NCBI GenBank assembly: GCA_963838845.1
Contig: CAWISR010000002.1
Span: 682,001-746,000 of the forward strand
Direction of reading: 5' to 3'
Length of the DNA stretch: 64,000 nt
Origin: CAVRXQ01 sp963838845
GTDB taxonomy: Bacteria > Actinomycetota > Acidimicrobiia > Acidimicrobiales > Bog-793
Positions 8,334 through 17,585 of this stretch are shown in pieces. How positions within the stretch are numbered: position 1 is the first letter of the stretch; the number at the start of each line of letters is the position of its first letter. The notes under the pieces were generated by a model that had not been told where the DNA came from, ran no database searches, and worked only from the letters and a program-made list of their open reading frames with translations. The translations under genes were made by a program, and so were the position numbers.

Positions 8334-8675
8334 TTCAGAAGCCGCTCGTTGCAGCGTCTATAAGAGGTTTCTCGACTTCGTCGAGCTTCTACTTGAACGG
8401 CACGCTGAGGCCGGGGCCAGTGGATGATCTACCGCCCCGAACGCGTTCTCGCGAAGTGTTGGGGCGTGCACTTAGCGCGCGCTTTTGAAGTGTGCCTGCA
8501 AATTGCGTAGCTAGAAGTCGTTAGTAAGTCCATCGACCAGCGCGCTGGCTGTCATGACCCCTGCGCGGGAGCGAAGCGGAATGTCTGACGCGGACCAATT
8601 TGCGAATCGGCCGTTTTGTCCAAGCCGCGGAGCTCGGGCCATCGCTCGTGCTTTGTTCTGTAGGGCCTGATTCAA
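8334..8675. other. Intergenic, nothing recognised
   Basis: About 340 bp before the glycosyltransferase. No conserved RNA core, tRNA or convincing small ORF was recognised. It presumably holds the promoter of the downstream gene, but no clear -35/-10 pair could be assigned. Confidence 0.4.
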
Positions 8676-10049
8676 ATGAAGGTAGTTCGGCGCGAGGCCG
8701 CTCGTTATCCGATCAAGGTCGTCCTTGCCGACGAAGAGGCACCACCGGAGATCACGCCCGGCCGTCCCGACGGCGGTAGCTACCACGCTGCGTGGATTTT
8801 CTTTCGAGTCGGTGGGCGACCCCTCGGCAAGCTCGTGATCGCCCTTGATGGGAAAAAGGTGTCATCCTCCTCAGTCGGCCGACTCATCCGCGAACATCTG
8901 TCATCGGAACCGATTCGCGCAAAACTGAGACTCGCTGACGTAGTGCCGTTTGGCTTGCACCTTCCGTTCGCGTCGGTAGTCATACCCACCACATGTAGTC
9001 GCATCGAGGAACTCAAGCGATCCGTGGACGCACTTAACGATCAGGATTATCCGGACTACGAAATCGTCATCGTCGACAATCGATCTCGTCCGCAGTTGGA
9101 AGGTCCGTCGTTGACCTCCATTCGAGAGGTTCCGCGCGTCCGAATCGTTCACGAGGTCAAGCGCGGCATCTCATCAGCCAAGAATCGGGGCATTTTGTCG
9201 GCTCACGGCGAAGTGATCGCATTCACCGATGACGACATCGTCGTCGATCGGGGATGGTTGCGCGCACTCATGACTCCGCTGGCGATCGATTCGACGTTGA
9301 ACATGGTCACTGGCCTCGTGCTGCCGAAGGAACTTGAGGCGCAATCACAGGTCTGGTTTGAGGAATACGCGGGTGGGTTTGGTCACGGTTTCGAGTCGCT
9401 CGTGTATGTGCCCGTTCGCAGTAACCATCGATGTCGAGCCGGGCGCGTCCGTCGTGTTCTCTCTGAGGACTTGGGAGGAGCCGTTCGAGAGGATCTCTCT
9501 CTGTACAGCGCCGCTGTTCGCAACTCTGGAGGAAACATCGCGATACGAGCGAGCGCATTTCTTGATACCGGAGTGTTCGACGTGAACCTTGGGGCGGGTA
9601 CTTGCACCGGTGGTGGAGAAGATCTCAAGTTCTGCGCCAACGCGTTTGCGGCTGGAATGTGCATCCGGTACGAGCCGAGTGCTCTCTCGTTCCATATACA
9701 TCGTCGGACGCACCCGGAGCTTGTACGACAGGTGCGCTCCTGGGGAGTCGGTCTCGTCGCGATGTTGACCGCCATCATCTGGGACGAACCCGGACGCCTT
9801 TTCGACATTCTCGCGAACACTCCACGCGCGTTGTCCAGGGTGCTTCGTCACCGGCTTCGCGCGGACGCCGATACGCCGGCGCGCTTTCGGACGCGGCTGG
9901 TCTGGCACGAGCTCTCAGGCATGCTCCTCGGTGTACCGGCATACTTCCTCAGCCGCGCGGGGCATCGGCGAGGACAATCCACACTTTCGCGACGCCACTA
10001 CGAAGCTGCAGTGCCGGAGGAGAACACTCGACAACTCAACACGCGGTGA
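8676..10049 (+). CDS. Family 2 glycosyltransferase, cytoplasmic catalytic domain
   Basis: 457 residues. An N-terminal region of about 95 residues is unassigned. The GT-A domain begins at SVVIPTTCSRIEELKRSVDAL (100-120), with VIVDN and the metal-binding FTDDDIVVD (Asp185-187), and GGEDLKF near residue 315 as the acceptor/catalytic acidic motif. A basic C-terminal part with a short hydrophobic stretch (LSGMLLGVPAYFL) may contact the membrane. The donor is a nucleotide sugar and the acceptor is unknown. No other polysaccharide genes lie nearby. The start ATG lacks a good binding site. Confidence 0.82.
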   Translation: MKVVRREAARYPIKVVLADEEAPPEITPGRPDGGSYHAAWIFFRVGGRPLGKLVIALDGKKVSSSSVGRLIREHLSSEPIRAKLRLADVVPFGLHLPFASVVIPTTCSRIEELKRSVDALNDQDYPDYEIVIVDNRSRPQLEGPSLTSIREVPRVRIVHEVKRGISSAKNRGILSAHGEVIAFTDDDIVVDRGWLRALMTPLAIDSTLNMVTGLVLPKELEAQSQVWFEEYAGGFGHGFESLVYVPVRSNHRCRAGRVRRVLSEDLGGAVREDLSLYSAAVRNSGGNIAIRASAFLDTGVFDVNLGAGTCTGGGEDLKFCANAFAAGMCIRYEPSALSFHIHRRTHPELVRQVRSWGVGLVAMLTAIIWDEPGRLFDILANTPRALSRVLRHRLRADADTPARFRTRLVWHELSGMLLGVPAYFLSRAGHRRGQSTLSRRHYEAAVPEENTRQLNTR

Positions 10050-10172
10050 CTTTGAGCTCGGTGCTCTTTCTCGTCGTTTATCCGGTTGCTTCGACTGTCT
10101 CGCTGGTCGGTTGCGGATAAGAAGAGTCGGGACTCGTCGACGCGGGAAACGACGGACCCGCCGTCAGAAGGC

Positions 10173-10838
10173 TTAGGTCCTCGTACCCCGGATGGATGCC
10201 ATCTCTTTCGCGAAGGCGTCAGCGCCGCCGCCGTACCACATGCCGGACAGGGGAGGGGGAACGTGAGCCAGTGTGCTTTCTCGCATGTCGTCGGGCATTG
10301 CTTCAAGGACGAGTCCGAACGGCAGCCACAATCTCTTGCCGGGATAGAGCGAGAGTACGTGGGCCGGCAACGCCCCCCATTCCTCGGGTGTCACACAGCG
10401 CCCCGCAACTGGCAGTACTTCCACCTCTTCCTCGGAGAGGTGCTCCGCGAGCTTCTCGCCGAGCGCATCGCACGCCGCCGCGAGCGCTCGGCCGTCTGCA
10501 ACCGAACCGGTCGTGCCGAATCGTTCAGCGGCGCGCTCGGTTGCCTCGACGCTTGCCCCGACCGCGACGTGCTGCGCGTCCATACGCGAGAAGAGCTCGT
10601 GATATTCGGGCGCTCGCTCCAAAAGAAGGGGATATAGGAGCACGTCCTCGCCTTCGTGGTGAGCATGCAGGAGCCACAGCACCTCAGCGAGGTAATCGGC
10701 GAGCTCCCGGGCGCGTTCGACATCCCCATCGGTCACGTCCGAGAGTTGACCGGGTGCGTCGCCGAGCGAGCGCCTGAATGCGTCATGAATCGCGAACATG
10801 TCGCGGGTGTCAGTGAGCACGGTGCCATCAGAACTCAT
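10173..10838 (-). CDS. Hemerythrin HHE domain protein
   Basis: 221 residues with AGGAGG upstream of the ATG. Residues about 10-150 form a four-helix bundle with the metal-ligand pattern expected for hemerythrins: IHDAFRR (His18), LLHAHHEGEDVLLYPLL, MDAQH and LAEHLSEEEVEVLPV. It would bind a di-iron site and sense or carry O2, NO or peroxide. The C-terminal 70 residues (LPFGLVLEAMPDDMRESTLAHVPPPL) are the extension common in actinobacterial members. It may be expressed separately from the FBP aldolase gene just upstream on the same strand. Confidence 0.85.
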   Translation of the reverse strand: MSSDGTVLTDTRDMFAIHDAFRRSLGDAPGQLSDVTDGDVERARELADYLAEVLWLLHAHHEGEDVLLYPLLLERAPEYHELFSRMDAQHVAVGASVEATERAAERFGTTGSVADGRALAAACDALGEKLAEHLSEEEVEVLPVAGRCVTPEEWGALPAHVLSLYPGKRLWLPFGLVLEAMPDDMRESTLAHVPPPLSGMWYGGGADAFAKEMASIRGTRT

Positions 10839-10977
10839 GGGTTTGCCCTCCTTTGTAAGCGCCCACGTACGCTAATGATCTCTAGGCTTCGAGAGCGGAC
10901 CCGGTACTGTGAGACCCGTTTCGGCAATCTTCTGCCCGAACTACGGGATCTCGGACAGGACGAACCTGATCAAGTAT

Positions 10978-11865
10978 CTAAGTGACCGACGCTTGGAAGA
11001 TGCTTTCGATTGACTGCTTGAGGGTGGCGGCGAACTCGTTATCGCTCTGGCGTACCGAGAGACCCTCGGTCAGCGCACGGGAGAAGCTGGCGATCACGCC
11101 GTGGTTGGTGGCCAGGCGATCGTCTGCCTTTGCCCTGCTGTATCCGCCGGACAGCGCGACCACGCGCAGTACGTTCGGGTGGCGCACGAATTCGGCGTAG
11201 AAGTCGTCAATTTCGGGCAGCGACAACTTCAATATCACGTATTGGTCGGGTTTGAGTTCGCCCAGTCGTGCCGCGATGTTCGCCTTCAAGACCGCCTCCG
11301 CCTTCGCCTTTTCAGGGCTATGAATGTCGACTTCGGGTTCGATAATCGGCACCAGTCCGGCAGCCAAGATCTCGTTCGCGATGTCGAATTGCTGACTTAC
11401 GATTGCCTCGATGCCTGCTGGGTTGGCGATCTTGATGAATGAGCGCGCCTTCGTGCCGAAGACGCCGTTCTGCTCGGCGCGCGACAGCAAGGCGGCGAGT
11501 GCGGGGATTGGCTTCATCTGCTGGACGCCTTTGTCCTCAGCAGCCAGTCCCACGTCAACTTTCAAAAACGGGACGATCTCCTTCACATCCCACAGGTAGG
11601 ACACCGTGCTCCTGCCAGCGATCTCCCGATCCATGGTGTCTTCGAACAAGATCGCCGCGAGGATGCGATCGCCGCGGAAGGCAGGACTCTCGATGATCCG
11701 GCTCCGCATGGCGTGTATCAACGCGAACATCTCGTCGTCGCCGGAATACTGGTCCTCATCGATGCCGTAGGCCTTGAGCGCCTTGGGGGTGCTGCCACCG
11801 CTTTGATCCAAGGCGGCAATGAAGCCCCGCCCGACCTTCATCTTTTGGAACTGTTCATCATTCAT
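10978..11865 (-). CDS. fda: Fructose-bisphosphate aldolase class I
   Basis: 295 residues, the length of the small class I aldolase subgroup. FIAALDQSGGSTPKAL near the N-terminus, ILFEDTMDREI, VDVGLAAE, IIEPEVDIHS and ILKLSLPE match class I enzymes that use a Schiff-base lysine (probably the Lys of VILKLSLP) and need no metal. It cleaves fructose 1,6-bisphosphate to two triose phosphates in glycolysis, or the reverse in gluconeogenesis. It stands apart from other glycolytic genes. The preceding 22 nt separate it from an SDR relic, so it may use a promoter inside that relic. Confidence 0.9.
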   Translation of the reverse strand: MNDEQFQKMKVGRGFIAALDQSGGSTPKALKAYGIDEDQYSGDDEMFALIHAMRSRIIESPAFRGDRILAAILFEDTMDREIAGRSTVSYLWDVKEIVPFLKVDVGLAAEDKGVQQMKPIPALAALLSRAEQNGVFGTKARSFIKIANPAGIEAIVSQQFDIANEILAAGLVPIIEPEVDIHSPEKAKAEAVLKANIAARLGELKPDQYVILKLSLPEIDDFYAEFVRHPNVLRVVALSGGYSRAKADDRLATNHGVIASFSRALTEGLSVRQSDNEFAATLKQSIESIFQASVT

Positions 11866-11886
11866 CGTGGTCTCCGGTCGAAGGAC

Positions 11887-12135
11887 CTAATCATTCATCA
11901 TCAGACCTTCGGCCTTGGTTGGCCCCGCGTAGCAGGCGATCTCGGCACCTTGCAGGCCGTGTCCCTGGGCAAAAGCCAAGACCTTTAGCAAGCCTGCCAT
12001 CACGACGCCGTCGCACTTTGTCGGTTCACTGGGCGGCCCTCGATCGGGGGCGGTCACCGCGCCGTGCACGAAGCTGGCGTTGGCGCTGGCGAGGAACGCG
12101 ATGTCGGTCACGATGTTTTCTGGGTTCGCGGGCGA
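11887..12135 (-). pseudogene. 3' remnant of a short-chain dehydrogenase/reductase gene
   Basis: The segment encodes ANPENIVTDIAFLASANASF then VHGAV, which is the conserved C-terminal block of classical SDR enzymes (PEDIA..xAFLASDxASFVxG). Everything upstream (Rossmann motif, catalytic Tyr-Lys) is missing and the adjoining sequence is the 5' region of the tag gene. After the SDR block the frame continues for about 45 residues with no resemblance to SDRs. It is probably a truncated relic, although a short expressed ORF cannot be excluded. Confidence 0.5.
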
Positions 12136-12213
12136 CCGGGAGAGGCGAGCGCAGCAGGTTGCCCAGCGCGCGCCGTTTGCCCGACGCGAGTCGGCCGAGA
12201 GAGGATGCGCGCC

Positions 12214-12840
12214 ATGAGCGATGCGGACGTCGTTGTCGGCGAAGACGGCTTGTCACGCTGTTCGTGGGCTGCGTCGTCAGCGGAGTACCGCGCCTATCAC
12301 GACGCCGAATGGGCTCGACCAGTCGGCGACGAGGACCGGGTCTACGAGAAGCTGTGCCTCGAAGGATTCCAGGCTGGGCTGTCGTGGCTGACGATTCTGC
12401 GCAAGCGAGAAGGTTTTCGCGAAGCGTTCGCGTCGTTCGATCCTGTTGTCGTCGCGAGCTTTAACGAAGCCGACGTCGAACGGCTCGTTGCCGACCCGCG
12501 GATCGTGCGCCACCGGGGGAAGATCGCCGCGGCGATCACCAACGCTCGCGCGACGCTCGCGCTTCACGACCGGGGCGACTCACTCGCCGCCCATGTTTGG
12601 CACTATCAACCGACTTCTGTGCGGGAGCCGCAACGCTTGAGCGATCTCCCATCGTCGACTCCTCAGTCGACGTCCCTTTCGGCGGACCTGCGCCGCCTCG
12701 GCTACGTCTTCGTGGGCCCGACCACCGTCTACGCCACGATGCAAGCGCTCGGTGTAGTCAACGACCATCTGCAGGGTTGCCAATTTCGCCTGGCAGCCGA
12801 GGACGAGCGCGCTCGATTCATCCCGCCCGATCGCTCTTGA
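12214..12840 (+). CDS. tag: DNA-3-methyladenine glycosylase I
   Basis: 208 residues from ATG 12214, chosen because GAGAGG lies 10 nt upstream; an ATG at 12205 is too close to it. CSW near residue 13, EYRAYHDAEWARPVGDED, LEGFQAGLSWLTILRKREGFREAF and the late His (VVNDHLQGC) match the Tag family, which has a helix-hairpin-helix-like fold and a structural zinc bound by Cys and His at both ends. It excises 3-methyladenine from alkylated DNA. The gene stands alone. Confidence 0.9.
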   Translation: MSDADVVVGEDGLSRCSWAASSAEYRAYHDAEWARPVGDEDRVYEKLCLEGFQAGLSWLTILRKREGFREAFASFDPVVVASFNEADVERLVADPRIVRHRGKIAAAITNARATLALHDRGDSLAAHVWHYQPTSVREPQRLSDLPSSTPQSTSLSADLRRLGYVFVGPTTVYATMQALGVVNDHLQGCQFRLAAEDERARFIPPDRS

Positions 12841-13098
12841 CGTTGGCTCGGGCGGTGGCGGCTCATCCGGGAGAGACCCGTAGTCTCGCTATGCCGTGAC
12901 TCGATCGAAGGGGTTTCGACGTCCTCCATCCGGTGTTGTGGATCGGTCTTCTCGTTGAGCGGCGGCCCTTGACGAGATCCGCCGTCAATTGTCTGGTCGG
13001 CCTGGCGTGGCCAGGAATCGTCAGCGCCAACCACGTTCGCGCCAGTAGATCCAACGGTTCCAGATCGCGATCGCGCAATTCGTGGCCGGGGTCTCGCC

Positions 13099-14739
13099 AT
13101 GATTGACGATCCAGCGACTGTGACACTCGACGCCGCTGAACTGGCAGTGTTCGATGCCTCGGGCACACGCCGTCGCGTCGAGGTCGGCGAATACCTGTAT
13201 CGCGCTGGCGACAGCGCCTACGACTTCTTCGTCGTGCTCTCCGGGGAAGTCGAGGTCTTCGTTGACGCCGACGGCGAGGAGCGGTTCCTCGTGCGCCACG
13301 GTCCGGGCCGATTCCTTGGCGAGCTGAACTTGTTGACCGGCCTCCGCGTAATCGTCTCGGCGCGGATGACCGAGTCCGGCGAAGTGCTCGCCGTCCCCGC
13401 CGAGGTGCTGCGCAGGGTGATCGCAACCGAGCCGGATCTCAGCGACAAGATCCTCGCCGCTTTCATGGCGCGGCGCGCGTTGCTCATGACCGGAGCAGCC
13501 GTCGCCATCCGCGTCATTGGCTCGCGCTTTTCGCCCGAATCGGCGCGCATCCGGGAGTTCCTGTCCCGAAGCCGGGTACCGCACGAGTGGCTCGATCCCG
13601 AGGTTGACGAGCAAGTCGAGGTACCCCTTCGAGAGTTCGGCATCAAACCCTCCGATCTTCCGGTGGTCATCGCACCGGGGACGGTGCTTCGCCAACCGAG
13701 TCCAGGCATCCTTGCCGAGTATCTCGGACTCACGCTTGACCGTCTGCCCGAACGCTGTTTCGACCTCGTCATCGTCGGCGGCGGACCGGCGGGATTGGCC
13801 GCAGCGGTGTACGGCGCCTCCGAGGGACTTCGGACGCTCGGGGTCGACATCGTCGCGCCCGGCGGCCAAGCCGGGACGAGTTCGAGGATCGAGAACTACT
13901 TCGGTTTCGCGACGGGGATCTCCGGCGGCGATCTCATCCAGCGTGGGCTCGTCCAAGCCGAGAAGTTCGGAGCCAGTTTGAGCGCTCCGTGCGGGGCGAT
14001 CTCTTTGAAAGAAGAAGCTGGACACCTAGTCGTCGAGCTCACCGATGGCACCCACGTCGCCGGACGGGCGGTCATTGTGGCGACCGGCGCACGTTACCGA
14101 CGGCTCGACGTCGCTCGGCTCGACGAATTCGAAAGCCGCGGCGTGTACTACGCGGCGACCGATCTGGAAGCGCGCCAGTGTGCGGGGAGCCCGGTGGTAG
14201 TGGCGGGCGGTGGCAACTCGGCCGGTCAGGCGGCGGTGTTCCTCGCCGACCAGGGGAGTGCGGTGACCGTCATGATCAGGGGCAACGATCTCAACGCCAA
14301 GATGTCTCGCTACCTGATCGACCGATTGGACAACCACCCCAAGATAGAAATTCTCACCGAATCGAGAATCGTCGGACTTGAGGGTGACGAGACGTTGCGC
14401 AGCGTGAGGGTCGCCTCAACTAGTGGCGAGTCGAAGTTGGCGTGCGCGGCCCTCTTTTCGTTCATCGGGGCGGACCCGCAGTCGACTTGGCTCTCCGGCT
14501 GTGCGGCGCTCGACAGCCGCGGGTTCGTCCTCACCGACCGTTCGTTGACGAAAGACGATCTTGACCCTCGCTGGCACGGCATCGGCCGCGACCCGTTGCC
14601 ATTTGAGACGAGTTTCCCGGGTCTGTTCGCCGTCGGCGACGTTCGGTCGGGATCGACGAAGCGTGTCGCCGCCGCCGTGGGCGAAGGTTCCGCGGCGGTG
14701 CGATCGGTTCATGACTACCTCGCATTCATCCCGCGCTAG
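13099..14739 (+). CDS. cNMP-binding / thioredoxin-like / FAD-dependent reductase fusion
   Basis: 546 residues in three modules. Residues 10-125 are a cyclic-nucleotide-binding domain (AGDSAYDFFVVLSGEVEVF and GRFLGELNLLTGLR, the phosphate-cassette region). Residues about 137-215 are a glutaredoxin/thioredoxin-like module (IRVIGSRFSPESARIREFL) without a CxxC. From about 223 (LVIVGGGPAGLAAAVYGASE) it is a thioredoxin-reductase-type flavoprotein with a second Rossmann motif VVVAGGGNSAGQAA and a C-terminal FAVGDVRSGSTKR. The redox CxxC normally found between the two Rossmann halves is absent: the region reads VYYAATDLEARQC. It therefore probably reduces something other than thioredoxin. Its redox state may be tuned by cAMP or a related ligand. 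Confidence 0.85.
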   Translation: MIDDPATVTLDAAELAVFDASGTRRRVEVGEYLYRAGDSAYDFFVVLSGEVEVFVDADGEERFLVRHGPGRFLGELNLLTGLRVIVSARMTESGEVLAVPAEVLRRVIATEPDLSDKILAAFMARRALLMTGAAVAIRVIGSRFSPESARIREFLSRSRVPHEWLDPEVDEQVEVPLREFGIKPSDLPVVIAPGTVLRQPSPGILAEYLGLTLDRLPERCFDLVIVGGGPAGLAAAVYGASEGLRTLGVDIVAPGGQAGTSSRIENYFGFATGISGGDLIQRGLVQAEKFGASLSAPCGAISLKEEAGHLVVELTDGTHVAGRAVIVATGARYRRLDVARLDEFESRGVYYAATDLEARQCAGSPVVVAGGGNSAGQAAVFLADQGSAVTVMIRGNDLNAKMSRYLIDRLDNHPKIEILTESRIVGLEGDETLRSVRVASTSGESKLACAALFSFIGADPQSTWLSGCAALDSRGFVLTDRSLTKDDLDPRWHGIGRDPLPFETSFPGLFAVGDVRSGSTKRVAAAVGEGSAAVRSVHDYLAFIPR

Positions 14740-14865
14740 TTGGTGTTGGACCACCGCCTTTCGCCCGACCCGACACCGCCGTAGCGTCCGGTTGGATCTT
14801 CGAAACAATGACCGAATCAAAGAGCGAAGTTCGCGATATCTCGCCATGCCAGGAGGAAGAACGAG

Positions 14866-15696
14866 ATGCGCTACGGCATGATCCTTCCCGGCGGCAGCTC
14901 CACCGAACAGCTCGAGCAGGCGCTGCTCGCAGAAGAATCAGGTTGGGACGGTGTCTTCGTCTGGGAGGCGGCCTACGGCGTCGATGCTTGGTCGCTGCTC
15001 GCCGCGATTGCGGTCCGGACAAAACGGGTGACGATCGGGACATTGCTCACCCCGCTTCCGTGGCGTCGCCCGTGGAAGGTTGCCAGCCAGGTGGCCACGG
15101 TCGACCAACTCTCGGGCGGCCGCGTGGTCCTCACCGTCGGGCTCGGCGCGATCACAGACGACCTGCCCCTTACCGGCGAGGTGACCGATCTCCGGGGCCG
15201 AGCTGAACGCCTCGATGAAGGCATCGACCTGATCCGGACCCTCTGGGAAGGCGGCAAGGGCTATCGAGGCCACCATTACATCTACGAGGCAGGCGAGCTT
15301 GACGAGCTGACATCGATGGGCGCGCCCTTACGGTCTCGAATCCCGATTTGGGTGGTTGGCGTGTGGCCGCGACCGAAGTCGATGATTCGAGCGCTTCGTT
15401 GCGACGGCGTGGTGCCTCAGTACGAGGGTCTCGGCGACGACGCACAGCCGGAGCATGCCCATGCGGTCCGGGCGTGGTTGGATCAGCGCGGCGGAACGCG
15501 AATCGATGTCGTGGCGCAAGGCGAGACGCCAGCGGACAACTCGATCAGTGCGGGTGCACGGGTTGACCCGTGGATGAGGGCCGGTTGCACGTGGTGGCTC
15601 GAAACACGTTGGGAGATGCCACACGGCACACCAGAACGGATGCAGCAGGTGAAGGAGAGGCTCAAAGCCGGGCCTCCGAGGCTTGCTGTTCCCTGA
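14866..15696 (+). CDS. LLM-class flavin-dependent oxidoreductase, possibly F420-dependent
   Basis: 276 residues with AGGAGG before the ATG. It is a luciferase-like (beta/alpha)8 barrel: GMILPGGSSTEQLEQALLAEESGWDGVFV at the N-terminus, RTKRVTIGTLLTPLPWRRPW, DQLSGGRVVLTVGLG and RAERLDEGIDLIRTLWEGG. Such enzymes use FMN or coenzyme F420. Actinobacterial members of this length are often F420 enzymes, but the sequence alone does not decide. The substrate is unknown. Confidence 0.85.
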   Translation: MRYGMILPGGSSTEQLEQALLAEESGWDGVFVWEAAYGVDAWSLLAAIAVRTKRVTIGTLLTPLPWRRPWKVASQVATVDQLSGGRVVLTVGLGAITDDLPLTGEVTDLRGRAERLDEGIDLIRTLWEGGKGYRGHHYIYEAGELDELTSMGAPLRSRIPIWVVGVWPRPKSMIRALRCDGVVPQYEGLGDDAQPEHAHAVRAWLDQRGGTRIDVVAQGETPADNSISAGARVDPWMRAGCTWWLETRWEMPHGTPERMQQVKERLKAGPPRLAVP

Positions 15697-15706
15697 GTGC
15701 TGCGCC

Positions 15707-16498
15707 GTGATCTCTCGAAGACGAAGGCGTCGGCTCTCGGCATTCTGCCGCCATCACTCTCACGCGAGGTCGATCGCCGTTGCGCTGATCGCTGTTGCGG
15801 CAGCGTCTTGGGCCGGCCCGACAGCCGCCGAAGCTTCGCGGTCCGTCACCGCCCGCTTCTCGATCCCCGCGTCGGCGCGTCAGCTCGTCGTCGTATCGAA
15901 CCCGAGCTACGACCCACCCGACTACCTCGCACGTTTTCAGACCTTCGAGCGGGCGAGCGCAGCCGCGCCGTGGCAACCGGTGTTCCCGGTCTGGCAGGCC
16001 GAGGTGGGTTCCGGTGAGCTTCTGAACGTCCGGCGGGAGGGTGATCACGCGACTCCGACCGGCGTGTACGCCATCGGACTCACGATCTATGGGAACAAAC
16101 CGAATCCCAGGGGCCTTCACGAGGCATACCGTCGGCTCGTCTGCGGCGACTGGTGGGACGAGGACCCTTACAGTCCCCAGTACAACGAGTTTGTCCATGT
16201 TCCCTGCGCCTCCACACCGCCGTTTGCGGCGTGGTCGGAGGCGTTGTGGACCGAGACGAGGGCCTATCCCTTCTTCGCCGTGATCGAGTACAACGTCGAT
16301 CCGACGATCTCGGGTGCAGAGGCGCCAGGCTCGGGGATCTTCCTGCACGCCTGGATCGATGGACCGACCGAGGGCTGCGTCGCGTTGCGAATACCCGATC
16401 TCCTTCAGGTGCTCCGCTGGCTGCAACCCAGAGCACACGCGGTGATCGAGATCGGCACCGACACCCAGATCGGCCGCGTGCCGCCAGCGCCGGCTTAA
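15707..16498 (+). CDS. Secreted L,D-transpeptidase (YkuD-like)
   Basis: 263 residues if started at GTG 15707; a TTG at 15683 would overlap the preceding gene by 14 nt. RRRRRR followed by a hydrophobic stretch (SIAVALIAVAAASWAG) is a signal peptide. The catalytic motif is FLHAWIDGPTEGCVALR with His214 and Cys224, and GDHATPTGVYAIG precedes it as in YkuD domains. It would form 3-3 or lipoprotein cross-links in peptidoglycan. The next gene encodes an NlpC/P60 peptidase, so the two may act together in wall remodelling. Confidence 0.8.
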   Translation: MISRRRRRRLSAFCRHHSHARSIAVALIAVAAASWAGPTAAEASRSVTARFSIPASARQLVVVSNPSYDPPDYLARFQTFERASAAAPWQPVFPVWQAEVGSGELLNVRREGDHATPTGVYAIGLTIYGNKPNPRGLHEAYRRLVCGDWWDEDPYSPQYNEFVHVPCASTPPFAAWSEALWTETRAYPFFAVIEYNVDPTISGAEAPGSGIFLHAWIDGPTEGCVALRIPDLLQVLRWLQPRAHAVIEIGTDTQIGRVPPAPA

Positions 16499-16539
16499 CG
16501 ACGCCAGAACCCTGTCGCACGGCATGGCCGCGGCGCCGC

Positions 16540-17556
16540 GTGAGCGCGGGGCGGGCATCATGTGGCATCTCAGCTCGGCGATTGCTTCTCGGCCTCGTGC
16601 TCTTCCCTTCGGTCGCCCTCGCGTCCTCCGCCTCCTTCGCGTCGGCCGCGTCGGCGCCCGAGTGGGTCCGTGTCTCGGTGGCGACGGTGTGGGACAAGCC
16701 GTCGAGCGCTCGCCCCATCGACGCGCCGGCGGTCGGCGATCCGGCGCAGATCGAGGACTGGCTCAACACGCTGAACATTTCCGAGCGGCTTGGTCTCGAC
16801 AGCCGCATCAACACCCAGGTCCTGCTCGGGGCGAAAGTTATCGTCACCGGGCACCGAGGGACCTGGACCAGGGTCGAGGTTCCTGACCAGATCGGCTCGA
16901 AGTACCCGAACGGCATTGTCGGCTGGGTGCCGAGGGTGCAGCTGACTGCCGTTGCACCGCCCACGGCGTCGCGCGAGGTCATCGTCGGCGTACCACGAAC
17001 CTGGCTCTACACCGTCGCCGACGGCGTGGTCGGCGGACGACGGTTTCTCGTCAGCTTCGACACCGAGTTGCCGGTCGTCGGGTCGGTATCGAGCTATACC
17101 CTCGTCGGTCTCCCTGGCGGCGCGTCGGCAGCGATCAGGGACCCCGCGCTCGACCCCGTGCGCGACGGTCCGGTCTCCGGCGCGGCGATCGTGAAAGCGG
17201 CGCGCGAGTTCCTCGACGTGCCCTATTTGTGGGGCGGGACGAGCGGATTCGGTTTCGACTGCTCGGGCCTCGTCTATGCGCTCTACGCCCGCTATGGCCT
17301 CGACCTCCCCCGCGACGCAGCCGATCAGCAGCACGCCGGGACGCCCATAGCGCTCAACGAGCTCAAGCCCGGCGATCTGCTCTTTTTCGCTGGCCCCGGT
17401 GGAAGGGGACCGGCTGACCATGTCGCCGTCTACGTCGGCGACGGCCGCGTCATCGATGCGCCGCGTACGGGCGCGTCCGTCGAATTGGTCCCCATGACTT
17501 CTTTGCCCGTCTGGGCCGACTTCTCCGGCGCGATCCGCGTGTCCGGGCGCACCTGA
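16540..17556 (+). CDS. Secreted NlpC/P60 endopeptidase with SH3-like domain
   Basis: 338 residues from GTG 16540, chosen because it is the in-frame start giving a complete signal peptide (ARRLLLGLVLFPSVALASSASFA). Residues about 45-130 contain an SH3-like segment (GTWTRVEVPDQIG...GWVPR) and residues 210-335 an NlpC/P60 domain: DCSGLVYALYARYGLDLPRD with Cys241, and DHVAVYVGDGRVIDAP with His294. It should hydrolyse D-Glu-DAP-type bonds in peptidoglycan stems. It follows the L,D-transpeptidase by 41 nt and is probably co-transcribed with it. Confidence 0.87.
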   Translation: MSAGRASCGISARRLLLGLVLFPSVALASSASFASAASAPEWVRVSVATVWDKPSSARPIDAPAVGDPAQIEDWLNTLNISERLGLDSRINTQVLLGAKVIVTGHRGTWTRVEVPDQIGSKYPNGIVGWVPRVQLTAVAPPTASREVIVGVPRTWLYTVADGVVGGRRFLVSFDTELPVVGSVSSYTLVGLPGGASAAIRDPALDPVRDGPVSGAAIVKAAREFLDVPYLWGGTSGFGFDCSGLVYALYARYGLDLPRDAADQQHAGTPIALNELKPGDLLFFAGPGGRGPADHVAVYVGDGRVIDAPRTGASVELVPMTSLPVWADFSGAIRVSGRT

Positions 17557-17585
17557 CGTTCGGCGTCTATTCACTGCCCGCGCTA

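Noticed and set aside
9380..9520. Possible frameshift in the first glycosyltransferase
   Set aside because: The region between the DDD and GEDL motifs is atypical, but the frame continues to good family sequence (SGGNIAIRASAF) without a break.
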